Positions 37,331-44,767 of a stretch of DNA of 64,000 nt are shown here, piece after piece. Location: assembly GCA_003133245.1 (NCBI GenBank), contig PKWM01000018.1, positions 62,001 to 126,000 on the forward strand, in the 5' to 3' direction. This DNA comes from Rhodoferax sp. (lineage in GTDB: Bacteria > Pseudomonadota > Gammaproteobacteria > Burkholderiales > Burkholderiaceae_C). Under the pieces are notes generated by a model. That model was not told the DNA's origin, ran no database searches, and saw only the letters and a list, made by a program, of their open reading frames with translations. Within the stretch, counting starts at the first letter, position 1. Every line of letters begins with the position of its first letter. The position numbers and the translations under genes were made by a program.

Positions 37331-38461
37331 ATGATATCTATCCTTCCCACCGTGCCAGCACCAAGTTTTGTCAGGCTCGGTTTGCCCGGCGTGACCGGCG
37401 TTGGGGCAGCTATAAGGCAATATTTCCCTGGCCTTGCACTGTCCGGCAGTCTTGCCGCACTAGCCATCGAACTTGGCAAACAAAACTGGTTGCAAACCAA
37501 CGGGATCAGCGTGCTGACGCTGGCCATCATGCTTGGCATGGTAGTGGGCAATACGGTGTTTCCGCAGATCGCCCTGGCAAGTGCAGCGGGTGTGACATTT
37601 TCCAAACAAAATCTGCTGCGGCTCGGCATCGTCCTGTATGGCTTTCGTTTGACTTTTCAGGATATTGCGCATGTCGGCATCGGCGGGGTAGTGATCGATG
37701 CAATGGTTTTAAGCAGTACCTTTGCCATGGCATGGCTGCTTGGCACCAAGGTAATCAAGCTCGACCAAAAAACCGCGATGCTGATCGGTGCCGGAAGTTC
37801 CATTTGCGGGGCTGCTGCGGTGATGGCGGCCGAGTCTGTTGTGCGCGGCCGGGCCGAGCAGGTTACCGTAGCAGTATCGACGGTCGTTGTGTTCGGCACG
37901 CTAGCTATCTTTTTATATCCGGCGTTGTATCACTTCAATCAGCAGTGGCAATTTTTGTCTGTTTCGCCCACGGCATTCGGGATATATGTCGGCGCGACGG
38001 TGCATGAAGTGGCACAGGTGGCGGCCGCTGCCTCTTCGGTAAGTGCTGACGTCGCCAATACCGCAGTCATTACGAAGATGGTGCGCGTGATGATGCTAGC
38101 GCCGTTTCTGCTCATGTTGTCAGCCTATCTGTCTCGTTCACAGTCGCGCCAGACGGTAGGTGCGTCTGGTGGGCAAAGTCTGCAGCGAGGCCGTATCATT
38201 ATTCCATGGTTTGCACTGGGCTTCATGGCAGTTACGGGGTTGAACTCGCTTGCCATCCTGCCACCCGCGATCGCATCTGGTGCTATCGAGATCGATACTG
38301 TTTTGCTGGCGATGGCAATGGCGGCGCTGGGTCTAACCACTCATGTGTCGGCGATTCGCCGCGCTGGCGTCATGCCGCTTCTGCTTGCCGCGCTGCTATT
38401 CGTCTGGCTGATTTTCGGCGGCCTGGCGATTACAGTAGGGGTGACGACTTGGATCGGCTAA
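37331..38461 (+). CDS. YeiH-family putative sulfate/sulfite exporter
   Basis: A 376-residue inner-membrane protein with about ten hydrophobic helices spread over the length, for example LTLAIMLGMVVGNTVFPQ, AMVLSSTFAMAWLLG and LLLAALLFVWLIFGGLAITV. Family motifs are PGLALSGSLAALA near the start, NLLRLGIVLYGFRLTFQD, GAGSSICGAAAVMAAE and YVGATVHEVAQVAAAASSV. YeiH relatives (PSE family) export sulfite or sulfate during growth on sulfonates, or their role is unknown. The ATG at 37331 has AGAAGA upstream. A divergent YeiE-like LysR gene is the likely regulator. In this islet it hints that a sulfur-containing substrate may be processed, which is inference only. Confidence 0.88.
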   Translation: MISILPTVPAPSFVRLGLPGVTGVGAAIRQYFPGLALSGSLAALAIELGKQNWLQTNGISVLTLAIMLGMVVGNTVFPQIALASAAGVTFSKQNLLRLGIVLYGFRLTFQDIAHVGIGGVVIDAMVLSSTFAMAWLLGTKVIKLDQKTAMLIGAGSSICGAAAVMAAESVVRGRAEQVTVAVSTVVVFGTLAIFLYPALYHFNQQWQFLSVSPTAFGIYVGATVHEVAQVAAAASSVSADVANTAVITKMVRVMMLAPFLLMLSAYLSRSQSRQTVGASGGQSLQRGRIIIPWFALGFMAVTGLNSLAILPPAIASGAIEIDTVLLAMAMAALGLTTHVSAIRRAGVMPLLLAALLFVWLIFGGLAITVGVTTWIG

Positions 38462-38510
38462 CGAAATGGATCAAAGCTTACCAGGAAACTATTACAAGGA
38501 AGACGAAACA

Positions 38511-39515
38511 ATGATAGATCGGGTTTCTCAGGTGGCACAACCGCTCACTTTGACCATCGCGCTTGAGCGCTATGACCGGCATATGCCGTTTTTCGACGGC
38601 ACCGCGAAGCCGTTGGCGGGTCTTGTCCTGAAGGCGCTTCAGGTCGGCCAAAGCAGAGCGCTACGCGACGGAGCGAACCGCCACGAGCGGATGATCCACG
38701 ATCGCGCTTTCGACGTCGCCGAGTTTTCGATGTCCACCTACCTGATGGCGCGCAACCGGGGTTTTGACCTGACGGCGGTGCCGGTGTTCCCGCGCCGCCT
38801 GTTCTCAACCAGCCAGATGTTCGTCCACCCCCTCTCGAACCTGTGGGAACCGAAGGACCTCATCGGCAAGAAAGTGGCGCTGTCGTCGTTCCAGACGACG
38901 CTGTCGCTGCTGGCAAAGGGCGACCTCAAGTTTGAATACGGCGTGCCGTGGGAAGAAATCCACTGGCTGGTTACCACCGAAGAGAAGGTTCCGTTCCAGC
39001 CCAAAAATGACGTCAAGATTGAGCGGCTACCGAAGGGCGTCGATCTCGGCCTGTTGCTAGCGAACCGTGAGATCGATGCGTTTATTATGCCGCACCCGCC
39101 GCACTCGGTGATGTCGGGCCAAGTCAAGGCGCGACGGCTGTTCGCCGACACCCAACTGGAAGAGCACCGCTACTTCCGTAAATATGGCTACTTCCCAATT
39201 ATGCATGTGCTGGCCTTGCGCGAGGATCTGGCCCGCCGGGAACCCTGGGTGGCGAAAGCGTTGATGCAGACCTATGCCAGCGCGATGGAAATTGCCGAGA
39301 GCTACTACGAGGATCCAAATTGGTCGCGGCTCGCATGGGGGCGGCATTACTACGAGCAGGAACGTGACCTTCTTGCCGTCGACCCGTGGCCCATCGGATT
39401 TGCCGCCAACAAAGTCAACCTCGAACAATTCATCAAGTATTCCCACGACCAAGGCCTGATCAGTGAGCGTTATCCGCCCGAGCGGCTGTTCGTTGAATCA
39501 ACGCTCGATACCTGA
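38511..39515 (+). CDS. 4,5-dihydroxyphthalate decarboxylase-like / periplasmic-binding-fold protein
   Basis: A 334-residue protein of the Pht5/ABC substrate-binding fold. LTLTIALERYDRHMPFFDG, the segment DRAFDVAEFSMSTYLMARNR and VPVFPRRLFSTSQMFVHPLS match the start of 4,5-dihydroxyphthalate decarboxylases. WEPKDLIGKKVALSSFQTTL and LANREIDAFIMPHPP follow. There is no signal peptide, so it is cytosolic, consistent with an enzyme rather than a transporter component. Pht5 removes CO2 from a dihydroxyphthalate in aromatic catabolism; which substrate is used here is unknown. AAGGAAG is upstream of the ATG at 38511. It starts 49 bp after yeiH and precedes OCD copy 2, so a yeiH-decarboxylase-OCD2 transcript is likely. 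Confidence 0.75.
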   Translation: MIDRVSQVAQPLTLTIALERYDRHMPFFDGTAKPLAGLVLKALQVGQSRALRDGANRHERMIHDRAFDVAEFSMSTYLMARNRGFDLTAVPVFPRRLFSTSQMFVHPLSNLWEPKDLIGKKVALSSFQTTLSLLAKGDLKFEYGVPWEEIHWLVTTEEKVPFQPKNDVKIERLPKGVDLGLLLANREIDAFIMPHPPHSVMSGQVKARRLFADTQLEEHRYFRKYGYFPIMHVLALREDLARREPWVAKALMQTYASAMEIAESYYEDPNWSRLAWGRHYYEQERDLLAVDPWPIGFAANKVNLEQFIKYSHDQGLISERYPPERLFVESTLDT

Positions 39516-39622
39516 AGTGACAGGAAATCCATCGAGCTACGGCCCGGTGCCGATGCGATCCTAAAACAACCATGGGCGTACGACCTGCCGTCCGGCGGGC
39601 AGCCCCCCAACAGGAGATGAAC

Positions 39623-40696
39623 ATGCGTGTATTAAGCAACGAAGACGTGGATCAATTACTGACGATGCCAGAATGCATTGAAGTGCTCGAAGAGATGTAC
39701 CGGGACTACGCAAACGGGCAGGCGCTGCTTGTTCCGCGCATCGACAACCTTTCACCGTCAACCGAGGCCGGAGCCTACTACGCTTTCAAGCAGATGGGCG
39801 GCGCCTGGCCTCGCCGGCGCGTGCAGGCGCTGAGAATCAACTCGGACATCATTACCCATCCGATAATCGCCGGAAAACCACGCCGAGTAAAGGAGCCTAA
39901 GGCGAACGGGCGCTGGGTCGGTTTAGTGTTTATGTTTAGTAGCGAGACCGGCGCGCTACTCGGCATCTTCCCGGACGGTGCGATGCAGCGCTTGCGCGTC
40001 GGTGCGGCAAACGGGATCGCGCTCAAATATCTCGCGCGCGAGGATGCACGCACTTTGGCGATCATCGGCAGCGGCTGGCAGGCAGGTGGGCAGTTGATGG
40101 CGGCGCTCGCCGCGCGTCCTTTCGAACAGGTCCGAGTTTACAGTCCGCGGTCGGAAAACAGAGCAGCTTTTGTCGCTGAAGCGAAAGCGCGCCATCCCGA
40201 CATAGAAATTCGCAATATCGACAGCGCCCAAGAGTGTGTAGAGGGTGCCGACGTCATCATGGCTGCAACGTCGTCCATGGTTCGCGTGCTGGAGCCGGCA
40301 TGGCTCAAGCCAGGCGTGCACCTTAGCTGCATCAAGTCGCAGGAGGTTGATCAAACCGTGCTTGACGGCTGCGATCACGTGGTCGTGCATGTGACGGCAC
40401 AGCCGAAGCAATACGACAATGTCATGCCCGGCACGCCGAACATGAACTCCGATCATGAAAGCGGCTGGTGGAACGCGCCTGGCAACCGATTCGCCGAGTA
40501 CCCTGATCTTGCGCAACTCGTGGTCGGGAGCTCGCCCGGACGAAAAAGCCCCAGCGACATCACGTGCTTCGTCAACAACGTGGGCGTCGGCTTGCAGTTT
40601 GCGGCGGCCGGTGCGCTGGTACTTGACAAGGCGCGCGTCGCGGGCCTGGGGCATGAGTTGCCAGACGACTGGTTTTCGGAAACCGTTCATCCGTAG
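39623..40696 (+). CDS. Ornithine cyclodeaminase-family NAD(P)-binding protein, copy 2
   Basis: A 357-residue protein aligned end to end with the product at 34524 (about 64 differences, no gaps, by manual comparison). It keeps IIGSGWQAGGQLMAAL (dinucleotide binding), MAATSSMVRVLEPAW and LSCIKSQEVDQTVLDGCD. The ends are nearly invariant, including SETVHP at the C-terminus. AGGAG is six bases before the ATG at 39623; an earlier ATG at 39617 would sit on this site. The first 100 bases are the best conserved at DNA level. The two copies flank the methyltransferase-LysR-YeiH-decarboxylase genes, so they arose by duplication and have diverged, suggesting related but distinct substrates. The function is unknown beyond family. 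Confidence 0.85.
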   Translation: MRVLSNEDVDQLLTMPECIEVLEEMYRDYANGQALLVPRIDNLSPSTEAGAYYAFKQMGGAWPRRRVQALRINSDIITHPIIAGKPRRVKEPKANGRWVGLVFMFSSETGALLGIFPDGAMQRLRVGAANGIALKYLAREDARTLAIIGSGWQAGGQLMAALAARPFEQVRVYSPRSENRAAFVAEAKARHPDIEIRNIDSAQECVEGADVIMAATSSMVRVLEPAWLKPGVHLSCIKSQEVDQTVLDGCDHVVVHVTAQPKQYDNVMPGTPNMNSDHESGWWNAPGNRFAEYPDLAQLVVGSSPGRKSPSDITCFVNNVGVGLQFAAAGALVLDKARVAGLGHELPDDWFSETVHP

Positions 40697-40800
40697 CGTT
40701 AGCCGGGAACCGCCTTGCCGCTGGCGCTGTTTGAGTCGATAGGATAAACAAAACGTTAAATTCGGCATCTTTTCAAATCAAAGTTCAGAAAGAATCAGGC

Positions 40801-41898
40801 ATGATCATATTGAATAACGCTGACATCCAGCGTGTCCTCACGGCGGAGATGACAATCACTGCCCTGGAAACCTCATACAGGCAGTTGATTGAACAGGAAG
40901 CAGTATGCCGGCCGCGGATCGATATAAGGATACCGACCAAGACGCCGGGACGCTTTTACCAGTGGGGCACGATGGAGGGCGGGTCGACCTCGGGGTATTT
41001 CGCGATCCGCATGAAATCCGACGTGCTGGAAGAACAGGTATACAACGGTGCGCGCACCGAGGAAAAATTCTGCCTGCGCCCAGGCTTGTTTTGCGGCCTG
41101 ATTTTTCTGACCAGCATTGAAAACGGCGAGCCGCTGGCGCTAATCAACGATGGCTATCTCCAGCATTTGCGCGTTGCTGCAGATGGCGCTATCGGCGCAA
41201 AGATCATGTCGCGCAAGAATTCCGAAGTTCTCGGCATGCTTGGTTCCGGTGGCATGGCACGCTCACATGTGGAATCGTTGCTGCGCGTTCGCAACATCAA
41301 ACGCATACAGGTCTACAGCCCGACCAAGGCCAATCGAGAAAAGTATGCGCTCGACATGCGCGAGGAATATGGCATCGAAGTTGTCGTGATGGACAACCCG
41401 CGCGATGTCTATCGTGGCGCCGACATCCTGGCCGGATGCACCGATTCTGCTGTGCCGATCATCGAAGGCGAATATCTGGAAGAGGGCATGCATGTCATCG
41501 CAGTCGGCGGTCGTCCAGACGCCGCTGCCAAAAAGCGCTTCGACCTCACCTTAAGACTGGGCACGACGCCCGCGCCAATCGGCCGTCCGGAACTTGGCAC
41601 CGCAGACGAATATCTAGGTTACATGGCGCGGCCTAACGCGCAGTTCTGGCAGACCCGGCGTCTTGGCAAGCGCGCTCCCACAATAACCGGGCTAGGAAAT
41701 GACATCATGCTCGCTGACATCCTGAACGGCAAAACGCCGGGCCGGACTTCCGACAAGCAGATTACTTATTCTGAGCGTGGAAACATTCAGGGTGCGCAGT
41801 TCTACGCGGTAGCGGCGGTCGCCTATGAGGAAGCAAGGAAGCAGGGACTGGGACGCGAACTGCCAACAGAATGGTTTTTGCAGGACATCCGCGATTGA
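40801..41898 (+). CDS. Ornithine cyclodeaminase-family protein, third divergent member
   Basis: A 365-residue family member only distantly related to the two copies upstream. The N-terminus is MIILNNADIQRVLTAEMTIT. FLTSIENGEPLALINDGYLQ and SEVLGMLGSGGMARSHVESL (dinucleotide fold) follow. ADILAGCTDSAVPIIEGEYL and HVIAVGGRPDAAAKKRFDL cover the catalytic-Asp region. An aromatic-rich insert (EYLGYMARPNAQFWQTRRLG) and FYQWGTMEGGSTSGYFAIRM suggest a bulky substrate. It ends directly against the stop of the convergent molybdenum hydroxylase gene (41898/41899). Three members of one family within 7.5 kb is unusual; the pathway is not known. Confidence 0.83.
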   Translation: MIILNNADIQRVLTAEMTITALETSYRQLIEQEAVCRPRIDIRIPTKTPGRFYQWGTMEGGSTSGYFAIRMKSDVLEEQVYNGARTEEKFCLRPGLFCGLIFLTSIENGEPLALINDGYLQHLRVAADGAIGAKIMSRKNSEVLGMLGSGGMARSHVESLLRVRNIKRIQVYSPTKANREKYALDMREEYGIEVVVMDNPRDVYRGADILAGCTDSAVPIIEGEYLEEGMHVIAVGGRPDAAAKKRFDLTLRLGTTPAPIGRPELGTADEYLGYMARPNAQFWQTRRLGKRAPTITGLGNDIMLADILNGKTPGRTSDKQITYSERGNIQGAQFYAVAAVAYEEARKQGLGRELPTEWFLQDIRD

Positions 41899-44151
41899 TC
41901 AGACCCGTGCTCGAAATGCCGCTAGTAGCGAGGTGGCCGTAAACGGGACACGGCGGATGCGCACGCCGGTTGCATCAAACAGTGCATTGGCAATCACGGC
42001 GGGGACCGGTCGCGTGGTCGGCTCGCCAGCGCCGAGTGATTTGGCCTGCGGACGGTTGTTGACGATTACGATATCAACCACATCGGGCACTTCGGTCATG
42101 TCAACAATCGGATAGGTTACCCAATCGACACTGGTGACTCGGCTCGGCGTGAAGCGCACCTCTTCATGCATGGAGCGACTCATGGCATGGATCAGATTCG
42201 CTTCAATCGTGCCTGTCAGGCTCTTCGGATTGATCACAAAACCACAGTCGTGGGCGACCACAAAGCGCGTTACCCGAAAGCGCCCGGTATCCAGGTTGAC
42301 TTCGACCTCCGCCACGATTGCGACCATGGTGCCGGCGCGAGGTGAGTAGGCAATGCCTCGTCCGGTAACTACCGGACCTTTCTGCGCTGGTTTGGGCGAC
42401 GGACGGGTGTCCCAGCCCGCGCGTTGTGCGGCGGCTTTGATCACTTCCCGATCTCGTGTTTCGCTCAGGTGGGCAAGACGGAATTCGACGGCATCCTGGC
42501 CGGCCGCAACCGCCATTTCGTCGATGAAGCTTTCGCTGGCGAAACACATTGCCGGACCGTCAGGATCGCGCAGGTGCGCAGTGCGCAACCCGGTAATCAG
42601 TGATTTTTTCCAAGGCAAAATGTGACTGACCTTGCGTTTGTTCGGAAACTGGTAATTTTCTTCTGAGTGCTGAAACAGATCGGTGCCGCCGACAGGCATG
42701 CCGCCGATTAGTTGGCATGAGAGAGAATCGCCCGGGGTGTCGGTGCCGGACGGCCTGACCCGGCCGGAGTAGCCGCGCGCTTCCAGGTCGTACGCGACCA
42801 TTTTTCCGGTTGCATCCAGACCACCGCGCATATGCATGGTGATCGGTGGTCCTTTCGGATCCCATTCAGTGCCATCGGCGCGCGAATATTGCACACGCAC
42901 CGGCTTTCCTACCGCTTGCGACAAAATCGTCGCATCGATGGCGACATCGTCAGAATCGTTCATGCCGTAGGAACCCGGACCGGGCAACCAGGTAATTCGT
43001 ACCTGCTCATTTTTCAGATTCAACAGTTCGGCGACCGCTTTACGCAGACCGTAAGGTTTTTGCCCACCCATCCAGACTGTGGCGCCGTCGGGGTGCACGT
43101 CTGCGACTGAACAGCCCGGCCCCATGCTTGAATGCGACTGGAAAGGATATTCGTATTGAACATCAACCAATTTGGCCGCGGCGCTTAGCGCCGTCTGGGT
43201 ATCGCCAATATTCATCACGACACTGCTTATTTTGGGCGTTGCACTGCGCAGTGATTGATACAGTTCATCGTAAGAACCGGCAAACATTGGTGCTGGCTTG
43301 GACCAATTGAGCTTCAAGTCGTGCGCGGCGCGTATGGCCTGCTCCTCACGTTGGCACACGACCGCTACAAAATCACCGCGCGTGACCACCTTGACCAGCC
43401 CTGGAAAACTCTGATCCGCTGTTACGCCGAGCAGACGCGCGCCCGCTTCGGGCGGTCGGATCACGCGACCGTGCAACATGCCGGGCAGTTTGTGATCCAC
43501 CATGAACGAGTAAGCACCGACCATCTTGGCTGGAATGTCCATGCGGGCAACCGGTTGGCCGACAATTTTGTACTGGCTGGCCGGCTTGACCTTGACCTTG
43601 TCCGAGACTGGCAGGTCGAAGCGCTTACCGCCGATCAACTCACCGTAAGCCACTGCCCGGGACGGATCGCCGACGACACTGACCACACCGTCGATGACAG
43701 TCAATTGCTCAGGGGGTACGTTCAAACGCTGCGCCGCCATGGCAACCAACGCCTGACGTGCCTGGGCACCGGCCTTTTTCATAACCGGACCGCCTGTGAT
43801 GATGCCGTTACTGGAACCGGTGCCGCGCTGATCGACGGTGGTGGCTGTGTCGCCCATGCGGATTGCCACGCGTTGCAGCGGCACATCGAGTTCCTCGGCA
43901 ATGATTTGAGCGAAAGAGGTGCTAATACCCATGCCGACTTCGACTTTGCCGATTGAGGCCATCACGCTTCCATCCGAGCGCACCGCAACCCAGGAGTCAA
44001 GCATTTCGGGCGGTACAGTGGTTGGCCATGCAGTTGCGCCGGGTTGCGCATTACCGGGAATCGGCAATGCGAAGGAAACTACCAGTGCACCGGTGTTGCC
44101 TAAAAAATCACGCCGCGACCAGTTGTTTGATTCTGATTTGGTAGGGTTCAT
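41899..44151 (-). CDS. Molybdenum hydroxylase large subunit (xanthine dehydrogenase family, IorB-like), Tat-exported
   Basis: A 750-residue molybdopterin-cytosine-dinucleotide-binding subunit. A twin-arginine signal (SRRDFLGNTGALVVSF) directs export of the folded enzyme. The segments VEVGMGISTSFAQIIAEELD and GTGSSNGIITGGPVMKKAGA belong to the N-terminal repeat of IorB-type enzymes. FQSHSSMGPGCSVADV and GPGSYGMNDSDDVAIDA bind the cofactor. The catalytic Glu is in SLGAGEPTTRPVPAVIANAL near residue 710. Such enzymes hydroxylate N-heteroaromatics or aldehydes with water as oxygen source. The small 2Fe-2S subunit gene lies 2 bp upstream. No cytochrome subunit or maturation (CoxF/PaoD-like) gene is visible nearby. 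The substrate is unknown. Confidence 0.88.
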   Translation of the reverse strand: MNPTKSESNNWSRRDFLGNTGALVVSFALPIPGNAQPGATAWPTTVPPEMLDSWVAVRSDGSVMASIGKVEVGMGISTSFAQIIAEELDVPLQRVAIRMGDTATTVDQRGTGSSNGIITGGPVMKKAGAQARQALVAMAAQRLNVPPEQLTVIDGVVSVVGDPSRAVAYGELIGGKRFDLPVSDKVKVKPASQYKIVGQPVARMDIPAKMVGAYSFMVDHKLPGMLHGRVIRPPEAGARLLGVTADQSFPGLVKVVTRGDFVAVVCQREEQAIRAAHDLKLNWSKPAPMFAGSYDELYQSLRSATPKISSVVMNIGDTQTALSAAAKLVDVQYEYPFQSHSSMGPGCSVADVHPDGATVWMGGQKPYGLRKAVAELLNLKNEQVRITWLPGPGSYGMNDSDDVAIDATILSQAVGKPVRVQYSRADGTEWDPKGPPITMHMRGGLDATGKMVAYDLEARGYSGRVRPSGTDTPGDSLSCQLIGGMPVGGTDLFQHSEENYQFPNKRKVSHILPWKKSLITGLRTAHLRDPDGPAMCFASESFIDEMAVAAGQDAVEFRLAHLSETRDREVIKAAAQRAGWDTRPSPKPAQKGPVVTGRGIAYSPRAGTMVAIVAEVEVNLDTGRFRVTRFVVAHDCGFVINPKSLTGTIEANLIHAMSRSMHEEVRFTPSRVTSVDWVTYPIVDMTEVPDVVDIVIVNNRPQAKSLGAGEPTTRPVPAVIANALFDATGVRIRRVPFTATSLLAAFRARV

Positions 44152-44153
44152 GT

Positions 44154-44657
44154 CTATTCCTGAGCCATGTCATGGGCCGCGCGCTTGACTGCGCGCAGGA
44201 TACTCATATGCGAGCCGCAACGACACTTGAGTCCGCTTAGGCCTTCACGGATCTCGGCTTCGCTCGCCTTTGGATTCTCTTTCAGAAATGCGGCCGATGT
44301 CATGATCCAGCCGTTGGTGCAGTATCCGCACTGCGCCGCTTGCTCTTGCACAAATGCCTTCTGCACTGGATGCAAATGCGGTTCATCGGTCTTGGCGATG
44401 GACGCAGGATAGGTATCGGCCAAGCCTTCCAGCGTCGTGACCCGCTTGCCGACAACTGCCGATACCGGCACCACGCAGGAACGCACGGCAGCACCATCAA
44501 GATGTACTGTGCAGGCACCGCATTGGGCCAGACCGCACCCGAAATGCGGGCCGAGCAGGTTGAGCTCGTTGCGCAGGACATAAAGCAATGGTGTATCGGG
44601 AGTCGCTTCTACCCGATGGAGCTTGCCGTTGACTAGAATTTCAAGTTGGGTTGCCAT
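44154..44657 (-). CDS. (2Fe-2S)-binding subunit of molybdenum hydroxylase (IorA-like)
   Basis: A 167-residue electron-transfer subunit with two [2Fe-2S] clusters. The plant-type ferredoxin domain has FGCGLAQCGACTVHLDG with a later Cys in RSCVVPVSA. The C-terminal helical domain has QCGYCTNGW and LKCRCGSH; the second pair reads CRCGSH, where most family members have CRCGTY. LLYVLRNELNLLGPHFGC is typical of IorA. No own signal peptide is present; it would be carried out by the Tat signal of the large subunit. It lies 2 bp before that gene and is divergent from recG across 110 bp. Confidence 0.9.
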   Translation of the reverse strand: MATQLEILVNGKLHRVEATPDTPLLYVLRNELNLLGPHFGCGLAQCGACTVHLDGAAVRSCVVPVSAVVGKRVTTLEGLADTYPASIAKTDEPHLHPVQKAFVQEQAAQCGYCTNGWIMTSAAFLKENPKASEAEIREGLSGLKCRCGSHMSILRAVKRAAHDMAQE

Positions 44658-44767
44658 ATGATCTCCGTGAATTTGTCGCCTCTTTGTCTATTCTGGATTG
44701 CTGCAGGGATCATATCAATAGCGGAAATTTATCAGTAACGCTGTATCGGTTGAGCCACAATCCCGTC

